Both the position numbers and the translations under genes were made by a program. 64,000 nucleotides of DNA, from the NCBI GenBank assembly GCA_012845835.1, contig JABAKD010000016.1, forward strand, positions 13,427,507-13,491,506. Direction: 5' to 3'. Shown piece after piece: positions 29,310 through 42,000 of this stretch (position 1 is the first letter of the stretch; each line of letters starts with the position of its first letter). The DNA comes from Undaria pinnatifida (taxonomy: Eukaryota; Sar; Phaeophyceae; Laminariales; Alariaceae). The notes under the pieces are model-generated. The model did no database searches. It was not told the DNA's origin and saw only the letters and a list, made by a program, of their open reading frames with translations.

Positions 29310-31867
29310 ATCTACGTAGCCAGCTCTCCCTCAACCTTCAGGCATAATCCTAGCTGGCTCGCACCTTGCACCAATAGTGTTGATTGATTCCCCGTCTTCA
29401 TGATTCGAGCAGTGCTAATAGTAGTTTGAGTCTCAACCTTATATGATAGTGCTATTAATAGTTCATGATCAACCTCCATTAATTGTGCCGGCTGATTCGC
29501 TGCCTTCATTAATAGTGCTATTAATAGCTGATTCTTAGCCTTCAGGAATACGTACCTGGTAGTGTGTTTGTTGTCCGTCTCGAGTAATGTTAGGAATGTT
29601 TGCCGCGGGTGTTGCGCCTCATGCTGCACCCGCTTAGGCAGGATAGCTCGTAGCCGCGGGACTGAATGACAGCGAAACCCCCGGTCGGCCCCTACTTGAG
29701 ACCGAAAACTCCCGGTTGCTTATGTCGGGGTAAAGTCTGACAGATTACGGCCCCTGCTCAAGGCAGAGTAGCATACGTGCCCGTACCGTGGTGTCCTCCA
29801 TGCAATTGTTGGTGGCACGCTTTGGCTATTAAACGCCGTCGTCGGACCGCTAGCGAGGGCGTTAAAAACGAGCGCGTTCAAGCGATCGCGGGGCGAACGT
29901 ACAGTACACCAGGTGTTGCTCTGTAAAAACATCGTGCCGTTCCGTGTCGCTGTGGACTGCTGTATGTACCCTTTTAGACTTTATGATAGGTGCTTCGTGG
30001 ATAATAGTATGTACGTTAAAAAAAACGTAGTCTAGAGTGTAGTGGTACTTGGTGGACACACGGTTTTATTACGTAGAACTAGTGATAGGCTAGCGGCAGG
30101 AGCAGTATAGCAGGTGTTTTCGCAGCACGGCGAGTGTCTTTTGGGAGCCACCGTGTAAGGTGTGGCGCTCACGCCTCGAAACAAAACCCACGCCCGCAGA
30201 AGACCTAGTCGCGGCAACCACACCTTGAAAAAAACAATAAACGCGATGATACTTCTAGGTCCCGCAGTGACCATCAGGACGTGGCCACCCAGTCATAGTA
30301 ATAAAATTTTGGCGCGATGCCACCTGCGTGTATTTTAAACCCGGTCGTTATCATCAGGGCTCACTCAAGCTGTGTGGCACACAGTTACCGACGCGGCATC
30401 GAAGAACGCGTGCGCCTATTGAGATCGGCGGGGTCCTTTCGCCCTACAAGATGAACAGTGACAAAAGCTGACGATCGTGATGACCATGTTTGGGACAACG
30501 GCGGAGGGTGTCTTTACTTTCGAGACGATGTTCAACAATTCGAATTATCTCCCCACCAGACCCGCCCACGGAATGAAGGCAACACCTCTGACTCGCTTTA
30601 CAAAAAAAAAAAAACGTATCCATCGATACATGAAGGGTTATCTCTTCGCGTTCTCGCCAACCTGACATCCCCATCTTCATATACGACAAAAATAAAAAGT
30701 GTACTACGTACGTACTGCTGTAATAACACGGGGGAAATATGGACCCATGTTGTAAACGCAAGGGAGAAATGTGGACTCATGTTGTAATATAATAACACAA
30801 GGCAATGCGGACCCATGTACAATAACACGGAGAAACGTACACCCAGGAGAAACAAAACCAGCCGAAAAGGCAGACGACGCCCACCAATCACCGCCCAGAA
30901 AGCCCGCTCTTCCGTTACCCCGTCCCCTTAGCGCCAACGTTCAACTTACCCCACGACAATCTTGGAGGGCAACCCTTGCTCAACACTTAAAACACAACCA
31001 GGAGATCGCCTACAGCGCGGGCAGCCCCGGCTAAATAAAATACATTACAAGTTCGACGGCTCTTTCTCCTTTCCCCCTACAAAAAGCCACGCAACGGAAC
31101 ACCTCAAGTTAGGTAGGTCGCCCTCAAACCTCCCTCCCCCCGTCGATGGCGCTAGTACCACCATCACCACCACCGACACCGGGGTGAATGCCTCCTAATT
31201 GCACACAACATTTCCGAGACCCTATTTCCCTCCTCTCTCTTGTCTGCGCGCCCGCAAGCTAACAATGCGATACACCCTCCCGGGAAAATGACATCTCCAT
31301 CTCTCCCCGTATATTCTGAGCTGCCCTCCTGCAGCCAATAACGTGACACTTACCGAAACGAAACAAGTAAATACAAATCGCACCCCTTCGCACAGGACCC
31401 TGTCGTGTGCGAACAAGGTCAGCTTGGCAAAAATAAAAGGCGACTACAACCTTGTCGAAGTCCGCCTCGCAGGCGCTTCTTAGCAGGATGCAGCTCGCCC
31501 TTCATGCGAGTCGTCGAATAACTCGCGTAGCTTCGCGCTTGGTGCAAGCAATGCCCGTCTGGTCGGCGAAAACCCGACATGATCCGTCCCGACATTGTAG
31601 GGAGGCTAGGGTATAATAGCTATGGTCCGACGGACTACGGCCGGCCATGCATGATATCATGATTACACCATCCGGCAACACCGAACACCGGACATGCAAG
31701 ACAGCAACGCAATTCCGGCCCAAACATTATGATCACCCTCGTGCGCTAGGTACCATGCCAACGTCAGGCGCCCGCACACTTGAGAGGCACCATGCTGAGC
31801 CCGCCAGGCGCCCTCGCGGATGCTCGGTGCAAAAAATCAACCCCTGCACGCTCCCAGGGTTGTCGTT

Positions 31868-32112
31868 CAACTTCGGCATCAAAGTTCAACCTCGACATTT
31901 CAACTTCAACATCGAAGTTCAACTTCAACATCAAAGTTCAACTTCAACATCGAAAGTTATCTTCAACATCAAAATTCGACTTGAACCTCAAAATTCATTG
32001 TCAACCTCAAAATTCACTTCAACCTCAAAAGTCAACTTCAGCATTAAAAGGTCAACTTCAACATCAAAAGTCAATTTCAACATTGAAAATCAATTTGAAC
32101 ATCAACAAAAAC
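31868..32112 (+). repeat. Minisatellite of AACTTCAACATCAAA type
   Basis: Imperfect 18- to 30-bp units of TTCAACATCAAAGTTCAACT and variants. The + strand ORFs across it (Ser/Thr/Gln/Asn-rich) are repeat-derived. Confidence 0.85.
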
Positions 32113-32888
32113 TTAAAAGTCTATCAGGAGTGCGCGCGAACCAATACCCACGCAGCGCGCTTTAATAACATTATTCCACAAGGAAGGACGACGCCGATTG
32201 GCCGATAAACGCACCTCATTCGGCCGGCGCGCCTCCACTTGCGCGACAAAAAAAAAGTCAGTTTTCCGCTGCGCCAATTTCTCCCCACGAAGCATCCGTA
32301 ACAGCGCAACAACAGCGCGTTGTAACCCCCACTGGCCGGACCTCAACCGCCCCCTCGCTTATGCCTCGTTTTTACCCCTGACGGTTAGCCACCCTCCCCC
32401 CCCTCCCCCCAGCCACGAAAAATATACAACACCCGGCGGCACAATTAGAGACTTTCCTCGCGCTACCGCCGAATTGGCTACATCGTTATGAAAAACCCAG
32501 GCAACCCCACCGGCTCCAAGCGCGGGGTAACAGTTCCAGACTTGAGCTGCCTCGCACAACCCCGAAGCCGACCCAGGCTTGGGCTGCCGATCCTCATGTC
32601 GTGGTTCACAGGCAGCGACGCCCTTGGAAAGGAAACGCCGCTATCGACTGTAAGGTAACTACCGGCGGTACCCAAACCACCCTGCGGCCAGTAAGGTAAG
32701 GTCACCGGTGTCTGAAACACCACGCGGTGGACACTGGGAGGCTGAAGCGCTTTAACCCTTGCAGAACGGCACCCATGTTTGTGGAGACATACTACTTGGA
32801 AGTAGTGTGGGATGAGTTTTCCAGTGGACACGGAGCGGCGGTGTCCACAACACCATACAGCGGATGTTGAGAGGCTGGGTGGAGCGTT

Positions 32889-33027
32889 TTACACAGCGGC
32901 CTCGGCAACTGTTTCACCGTCCCACCAGCTGTCCCCCTTCCCACCTTCTCCGTCTGCCTTGCCCTTCTTGCCCTCCTCTGACTCCAGGAAGCTAGCGAGA
33001 GTGTCGTCTCCTTTCAGGAGAACAACG
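32889..33027 (-). CDS. clpX: ClpX terminal exon
   Basis: Acceptor CTGCGCAG|C in phase 2 matches the previous exon. It encodes [20 protein letters not shown], a Lys/Gly/Glu-rich stretch and [14 protein letters not shown], then TAA. The tail past the AAA+ module is lineage-specific. Confidence 0.85.
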
Positions 33028-36000
33028 CTGCGCAGGTGATACATAGACAGCAGCAGCAGCAAAAAAGAAACACAAAAACGCACGAGCACGGTGAGACAAG
33101 AGCAATCGCGCGCGGGACAAACCTCTACACTTCAGCAGCAGCAACACCGACAAGGATACCGACATCAATACCAACAACAACCTCAACTCCACCACCAACC
33201 CCAACACCAACAATAACACCAACAACACCAACAACACCACCACCAAAAACAACAGCAGCAACAGCAATAGCAACAACACCACTAACAACAACACTCACCA
33301 CCAACAACAACACCAACAACACCAACACCAACAACTTCAACGCCCCGGACGGGATGCCAGCAGAAGCAAGCAAGACACTACAGAAACCCACCTCCCGTCG
33401 CCGAGCACCGCATCCTCGTCCACGTAAACAGCATTTACGTTTGACCCCGGCACGTCGAACATCGCCTGCTCAAGACGCCACGCAGAATCGGTAAAACAAA
33501 AGCGCGTCGCAGGGAAAACCATTCCGCGTCCACGCACGCACGGCAAGGCAAGCATAAGGTGGAAGCGAAAACGCGTGTCAGGATGGCTGGTGGCGGGAAA
33601 GGGGAGGGGCGGGTAACGGTTAACCTCCCTTGCGCAGCGAAAAATAGGCGAGTTTCTAATGTACTCGGCACTAAGCAAAAGGGACTGCTTTCGAGATCGC
33701 TGACGCCGGAAGATATGTCCGCCACCGCCGCCGCCGATCGAAGTAAACGCACACAACTAGCCGACAACAGATATTATGATGACAATCCTGCTGCGAGTTC
33801 CTAACGAAAGCTTTACTGCTTCACATCTGGTGTCATTTTCATCGTGTAACGGATTTCGGATTTCAGCGCGTTAGGCCAAAGGTTGACAGAGGGTTGGTTG
33901 GTTGTACGCTTCGGAACGAGGGAGGAAAGCGGCAATCTCCCTGACGATGCGAACCCGAAGACAGGCTTGACGCTCATGGCCATCTAGAACAATCAACAAC
34001 CCGATCATTCCCCCCCCCCCTGTATCGCCTCGTGAGCCAATCCAAGTCCTTCCTGTACCGCATGAAAACTCATGTTTCCTTCACCTCGAGCAAAACGGTC
34101 TCCATGATCGATCGGAGGCCGCGTGCCCCGGTGTTTTTCTTGATGGCCGTTGACGCTACTGCCCGCATGGCGCCTTCCGTCATGTGGAAGTCCACGTCAT
34201 CGATGCCAAACTGAAACTTGTATTGTTTCATCAGAGAGTTTTTGGGCTTGGTCATCACCTATCCATGTAGGGTAGGGGGGGGGGGGAACGGAGCAAGTTG
34301 GGTCTTCGCTGACCAGGCAGAACTGGGGGGGGGGGCAATGCCAACTGGCATAAGGCGAGCCTGGTCCGCTGTTGGTCTGTGCCGAAGGTGTGGCCTTCTT
34401 TGGTACGGTACCGAACTGAAGTGTCTCCTATGTATAGCCTACCGTTGTATTCGTGCCATGCTATCACACCGCGCCCAAAAAAGCCCGCGGTTGGCTCAAC
34501 CTCGACATCTTTCCAAACGATATTTTACCGGAATCTTGCGCATTTCCTCTGTGATCTAGATGCTATGATAGCACAAAAAACACGCTGCTTCTTTCCTCGG
34601 AGAAAGTGCATACCATAAACCAGTAGCTCTACGTATTCGCATTAGAAGCACACCAAGGCGGAGACAAATGCCGGTATATAGGCGGTAGCACCGTCCGCAA
34701 CGCAACGCCTTCTCACACATGAAACCCTCCCTTCGTCCCCAGCCCCCCATCATTGACACGCATAACCCCTTCAAAAACTGCAACCCCGTTTTGGAAACAA
34801 ACTACTTGGAATTAGTGTCCATTTTTTCGTTGCAGTGGGCACAGGGTTAAATAAGGGTACACCAACGACACAACTAGACCACCCTCTTCCAACTTCAAGC
34901 GTCAACCGCCTTCGAGCCATATACCATACCGCCTAAACACGACTACGTACCGCAAAAAACAGTAACCTCTGCCCCCATCGACCACACCCCGCATAGCCCA
35001 AAAACGCCTACGTGTACACAGGTGGGCTCCCAATGATGCCGGTATGTGCCAGCCCAATATACCGGCACTATTCAGGGCACCGGCATTATCGGGAATAGGG
35101 TTTTATCGAGAGTTCCAGTGGCGCCAAGCGATTCACCGGCACTGTAGAAGAGAAGTGGCATTGCTCAGCCGGCACTAGATTGGGAGCCTCCACACGGTGA
35201 AAAAAATCAGATTTTTTTTTCTACTGAAACCCCTGCACGCGTTACTACAGTATTATTGTTTCGTCTCAACGCTCACCTCAACCATCTGGTCGAGGTCCAA
35301 GCCTTGCGTGCTGACGATCAGCGGGAAGCGGCCGACCAGCTCGGGAATGAGTCCGTACTTGACGAGATCCGGGGGTTCCGCCTGCAAGAGCCGGTTCGTC
35401 TGCCGACACCGACGACGCACACGAATAGGGTTGTTTGTGGCTTCGATTTTTAAGCTTTACACATTTAGAAGCGCACCCCAGACGCGTGCAACAACAGGGG
35501 TAGTGCTATTTAGCGGGCAAAAAAAAATCGGGTGACAAGGCCCCTTACAACCCCTTTGGGACCCTAAAAGCCTTCCCTGCTCTATTCCCAACTAGTTTTG
35601 TCCACAAAATGGGTTTCCAATTGTAAAGGCGTCCACCCAAAGTCGTCGGAAATGTCGTTTTTGTTTAGCAATACGATATTTGCTTGTGTACCTATTACAA
35701 TAGGCCATGGGATTGATTGTTGATTGGGTTGCATTTTTATTGCATTTTATTAACAAGTCACTTTTGGGTACAAGTATAGAGTAGTTTATCAAGCAACCAC
35801 CTCAGAAAGCAAAAGAAGAGCCAGTGCATCGATACCGCAGAACGTTTTCAATCATTCTTGGGCACGAACTACTTAAATTCAGTTTGGCGGCATCTTTGAA
35901 GCGGTACTAACTACCCCTGGTCCTGTTAACCTACGCTTGACTTGATTATAGTAACCGCAGTCGTCCCTCTATAGTGCCGGTATGTGCACTATAGAGGGAA

Positions 36001-39000
36001 ACACCGGCATTATACGAGCAACAATCGGTACTACTCGGCATACTGTCACTACTGGCTGTTCCCCTCTGTGTCAGGCGATTTCACAGGCACAATAGCGGGC
36101 AAGCGGCACTACTAAATCGGCACTATAGAGGGACCACTACTATATACGAAGGGAAAAGCGTCGAGACGAACAAGAAACTACGGCACCGGCGGCCACGCGA
36201 GCACCTAAACCTCCATTCACCCTTTCTTATCCCCACCTGCATATCCCGGTTGGTGAGGTCGGTAGGAAGGTTAGCTCCAAAGCCGATGCTAGACTTGGCG
36301 ATGCGGTTGTTGATCAGCTGCTCCAACCCCGCAAACGCCCCACCGCAGATGAACAGAATGTTCGTCGTGTCCACCTGGATGAAATCAGACCGAGGGTTCT
36401 TTCGCCCCCCGTCTTTAGGAACGTTCACGACAGCACCCTGAGTCATGGGAGGCGTGTTGCGCACGGGATCGGGCGGGGGGGGGGGCAGGGGGTGTACTCG
36501 TTTCATGCAAAGCCGTAGTCGCATGGCCATAGACCCTCGCATCCCTATATATTTGACGGAGCGCGTCGGGTCTTGACCGACAGGCAGACATCGCGTGCAC
36601 CAAGAGCGGAGCACCGTGAGGTGGTCGGCGAGTCGCGTGAGGGGTATGGTGCACGGGGGGGCGGAAATGATGGGGTGATGAGGAGGGAGGGGACGGTAGG
36701 GGGGAAGAAGAGGGGATAGCGGGGTGGGGGGGTGGGAGGGGTGTACTCGATATTCATGCATGGCCGTAGTGGTATGACCATAGCTATTAAACCCTCGCAT
36801 CCCTAGTATGCCGGGACGGAGCATGTTGGGTTTTCACCGACCAGGCAGACATTGCTTGTACCAAGCGCGAAGCGCCGTGAGGTGTTCGGCGAGTCGCATG
36901 AAGGGTAAGCTGCATCCTACCAAGAACCGCTTGTGATTCGGATCTGCATATGGATGACAGCTTCAATGAGTTAATTAAATTTCCGGTATGGCCACTTTCA
37001 GAGACAGCAATAACAGTACTATATAAACGCCTCCTGGGTGCCTCACCATAATCACTACGTGATGCGATCATTCCCCTTGTACGGAGTACAAGTTCTCCAC
37101 CGCGCACAAACGATATAACTCGACCGCCAGCTGTGATCGACCGGGGGGGGGAGGAGGGGTGTACTCAGTTTGTGCATGGCCGTAGTCGTGTGACCCTAGA
37201 CCCTCGTATCCTTACTATCTCGGAACGGAGAACGTCGGGTTTTCACCAAACAGGCAGACATTGCTTGCACCAAACGCGAAGCGCCGTGAGGTGTTCGGCG
37301 AGTCGCATGAAGGGTGACCCGCATCCTTCCAAGAACCGCTCGTGAGACGGACTTCGGCACCGTGTGCCTACTTTCTTGCTTACGGATGACAGCGCCAATG
37401 GCTTGCTGCGTTTTCTGGTGTGGCCACTGCAGAGACAGCAATGGGTACTCCTATGTAACTGCCTCGTGGGTGCCTTACCATATTCACACTACGTGATGCG
37501 ATCATTCCCCTTGTGCGGAGTTAGGGTTCTCCACCCCGCACAATATGATCTTACTCGATAACCATCCTGGTGATCGGGGGGGCAGGGGGGCGGGTTGTGC
37601 TGCTCGGTGTCGCGCGAAGGCGGCGAGCACAGAAGCGGCGGCTGTGTACCGTAACGAAGCGGGGGGTCGATGTCCTAGTGGCGCGGTCGACGCATGCCAC
37701 GGTACGGGTGCATCTAAGACTTCTGAGATCCCAGAATTGAGGAGCTCTACACCCCACACGAAAAACGGAATACGAGAAAATATATTAAAGCGTCAGCCCA
37801 TGAGCAACCCCACGGTCTACAGTGCGTCAGGGGATACCAGCAGAAAGATGTCTTGCCATGCCTCGTGCGTCCGTGCGCTTTGCATCGCCCCGACCCATAC
37901 ACTCCAGAGGGATATCCCCGTACAACAACGAATACAACAGAGTAAAACTCAAAAAACGTTGTTCCAACGGTATTGTGCAGTTTTTGTTGGTGAAATTCAG
38001 CAGCCCCATCCATCAGATCGATTTCGTGTTTTGGCCCGTCTTTTTTCGAATTTTGGCCGACAAACGCTACCCCTACCGAACATTGGTAACTTTTTTAGTC
38101 TCACCTCTAGGATCTTGAGAAGCGCCTGCTGAACACCCTCCCCACTGACGTCTCGCGTGATGCTCACGTTCTCGAGCTTGCGCGATATCTGGGGGTGAAC
38201 GGACGAGAGGTGGAAGACAAGTCCGGGGAGCGGGGTGAGAAAGAGGATCCTCACGGCCCGACATAGCAGCTTTTGTTTACAGCAATTGAGACATCAAACA
38301 CAGGCTGTACGATGCTATGTTCTCCAGTAGTATAAGTGGTGCGTACAGCAAATGTATGTAGCACCGAGAGCGTAATTTCAAGACGTTCAGGTGGGGACAC
38401 AGCTCGTAGAGTGCCTTCAATAGGCGTTCCGGCTGAAGAGAGAACCTCCCAAGCAACGGCCGCCTGTGCACCAGGCAACATGGTCGCGATATCTTCCCTC
38501 GTCCAAGCATCGCTTACAGCTTGCAAAGATGAGTTCCGACGAAATCCTCGATCTCACAGCTGGAGTGCATTTATACCCTTACAAATATCGATCTCCTGAG
38601 AGGCCCTCAGAGGCCTCCATTTTTTTCGCGTTCCACAATAACTTTCAAGACATTCTCCTCGCCGGAAGGCTGAGCGGGCTCGGATGCTGAAGCAGTTCTT
38701 CTCAGCGCTTTTTTTTTGTTTAATTCAATCTCAGCAGTACTTGTTTTTGGGAAGTTGAAATTTTTGCTTCCCCTACGTTTAAAACTCATGTTTTGTGGGG
38801 ATACCACATACTACCTGGACACCGCCTACCTTCGTCACTTGCGGAACGGTCCAGCTTTTCTTTGATTTCCCTTCACATTTTGTGTGATAGTTACACGAAG
38901 CTTTCATCATAATACCAGACAGATGAGGTCCCAGCCTGGTGATCTCAGCTTGGCTCATCACATCATCGTCAGCTCAGCTCCGCCCAGAGCAGCGCACAGC

Positions 39001-42000
39001 AGCGCGTAGCCCAGCAGCGTAGCGTTATCTCAGCAGCGCAGCGCCGTGCAGTGCCGTTCTCTGGCGTGCCCTGCCTTGTGGTGCGGTACTGTGTAATGCT
39101 GTGCGGTGTTGTGCGGTGCTGTGTCGTGCTGTGCCGCGGTGAGTGCTTTGCTGTGTACTTACTCTCATCTCATTGAATCACAACAAAAATGCACCCCCAG
39201 CTCAGCTTAGCCCACAGCTATATATAGCTCACAGCAGCGCAGCGCCGTGCGGTGCCGTGCGGTGCCGTGCCTTGCCCTGCGGTGCCGTCTGTTTTATGCT
39301 GCGGTGTGCTTTCTTTCGGACATACAGCAGCTGTGACAGGTATATGATGCGAAGTGCCAGGTATACCAGGTACCGGTATGTACGTATTTGTACTCGTCTG
39401 TTTTTAGCTTCGTCTTCGAAGTTGATTGTCCTCTCTCCCTATGTTCCCCCACCCCGTATATTAAAACCGCACTGCCGATCAAAATGTGACATCGCCAACA
39501 AGTACACAGCATACTGCACAGCGCAGTGCACAGCACAGGCAGGTCAACAATTAATAGCTCCGCGCAAGCAGCTCTTGGCATTATCAATTCACTAGTCGCA
39601 CCAAATCATGGGCCTCTTCTTTCTGCCCCCTTTACAGTACATGTTTTAGTTGCATTCTTCCTTGCGCGAGCGAAGCGGGCGGCGTCAGCCGCTCGCGCAG
39701 CGGAGTCCTTGTAGTTATTCCAAAAAAAAACATGAAATCCACTCGGATTGAAGCTGGGTACAGAGCACGGGGTATTCGGCTCGAAAAATCGCGATGCGCG
39801 ACATGGACCGCCGATCCACTTAACCCGCCAGCCCCAACAGTGCCGTACAGCTACATCGCGGCGACCCGTACGACAGTTGTTGACGAGTTCGACGCGAACT
39901 CAGAAGCACGCGCGCGAGAGGTACAACGACATCGCCATCACCTGAACCTTAACACTGCCACAAGATCGATCCTACACTAATGTCACGTAGTTTGTCCCCA
40001 AAACGGTGGGTCCAGCTCTAAAGAGTTAAAACGGTCGCTATTATCACCGTACCCGCATACTATACCACGTACCGGACCACGTACCATACCAAGTATAACT
40101 CCCAGTACCGCACCGTGCGCCATACCATACCGCGTACCGTACCATGTACCATACCACGTACGATACCACGTACCAGGGTACAATACTGACATTTTTTCTA
40201 TTTCCTTCTCTTGCTTCCTCTTCTTGTCTTTTCTTGCTTTTCTTGTCTTTTTTTTTCCCTTCCTTTTTCGTTTTTCGCTTTCTTGTCTTTTTTTTCCTTG
40301 TTTACTTTTTCTAATTGACTTGAGTCTGTCGTGCGTATGTGTAGTGATAGGTACTACGTGCAATATGTACGTGGTAGTCTTTCTTGGGTGGCAAGCGGTA
40401 TAGTCGGTTTTTCCAGGCGCGAGTAGTGAGACGTATGCACCAGTATGAACCTGGCACATCGTAGGCTGACTCCCGATTTCACTTTTTATATGTTTCTGGT
40501 GGAGGCATGAATTGCGTCAGCTGTGATATATGCGTGTACCACTTGTGGTTTGTTTGTGCTTTTTCCCTGGGGTATTCCTCAGCTCCAGAGTGACTGGAGC
40601 CTGTCCTGTGACCACGGACTTGACTAGACTATGCGAGTTAATGTGAGAACAACAACAACAACAACAACAACAGCGTACGGTACCGCAACAACCAGGACCA
40701 TCACTAACGTTACTGATCTCGTCAAGGCACACAACGCTGCGCTGGTAGCGCTCGATATCCTGGCCACTTTCCACGCAACGCTAATATTGCCGTATCGCGG
40801 ATCATACCGCGTGCCGTGCCGCGAACTGTACCGCGAATCATGCCATACCGCGCACCACACATCGTAACGGACCGCAAAGTCCAGTACCGTGACTAACCTT
40901 ATCGATCTCGTCAAGGTACACGATGCCGCGCTGGCAGCGCTCGATGTCCTGGCCACTCTCCATGTAAAGCTTGTGCAGGATGGACTCTACGTCCTCGCCC
41001 ACATAGCCAGCCTGCCGCCAGAAAGAAAAAAAAAACGGCCACGAACCCGCATGGCGCGGCAAAGGCTTGGTGGCTGAAAAAATCTTTGCTTCCACCCGAT
41101 CGCACCTTGCTTTTTTTTTTTTTTTTGTCCTCCGGCGGATGGGGAAAAATAAAGCTTTAGCTCACCACACTTCCACGTATTTTCATACGCGCACCTGGCG
41201 TTATCGCGGGCACGTCTCGTTTTATCTTAGCGTTTGCGGACAAATGGAATACCTAAAATATTTTCCTATGTCCCCTTTAACGTGAACCCTGTATTTTCCC
41301 GCAAAACGCCTCCTCTTCTCGTCAGAGCGACAGGTCGTCGATTTGACCTATACTTTCTACCTGGTATATACCACCTCTTTCTCTCTGCTAAAACCCAACG
41401 CATATATTATTGAGAAATACAAAATACGCGTTGCCGACAAGTATGTCACGCAGCTAGCCAAGCTGAGCATCTACCACTCAATCAGTTGAAATCACAGCTG
41501 ACGACCACCACTACAACTACTGATACTACTACCACTAGCACTGTTCCTCCTCAGCCACCTCTTCACATAAACACGAATACCAATATAGCAGTACACGACC
41601 ATTGCCCAACAACGAAACTCCAAAAGAGAAAGAAAAACGCAGCACCTGCGTAAGGCATGTGGCGTCAGCGATAACCAGCGGCACGTCAACGAGCCTCGCC
41701 AGCGTCCTGGCGAGCAGCGTCTTGCCCGATCCCGTGGGTCCAACGATCATGACGTTCGTCTTGTCCAGCACAACGGGCTCAACCTCCAGGCCACTAGACA
41801 GGTTCAGCTTCTGCGGTTCCTGAAGACGATCGACCGAGACAAGCCAACGAGTCGTGACAGAGGAGATAAGCCAACCAAGGTGGTGGTGGTTGTGGTTGCG
41901 GAGGTGGCGTGGTGGTGGTAGTGGCGTATTGATTTTGTTGTTGTTGTGGTTGTTCTTGGTGGAGGTGGTGGTAGTGGTGGTTGGGGGACAATTCAAGGAG

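Larger units (their letters stand above)
28722..32888. other. Intergenic region between the convergent EF-hand and ClpX genes
   Basis: It holds, in order: two short ORFs flanking a palindrome (28838-29309), a TAATAG-rich stretch (29400-29560), about 1.8 kb with no recognised element (29640-31450), an inverted copy of a repeat also found in ClpX intron 7 (31475-31655), and an AACTTCAACATCAAA-type minisatellite (31868-32112). Neither gene shows an obvious canonical AATAAA just after its stop. Short ORFs across 30400-31400 look like chance. Confidence 0.6.
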
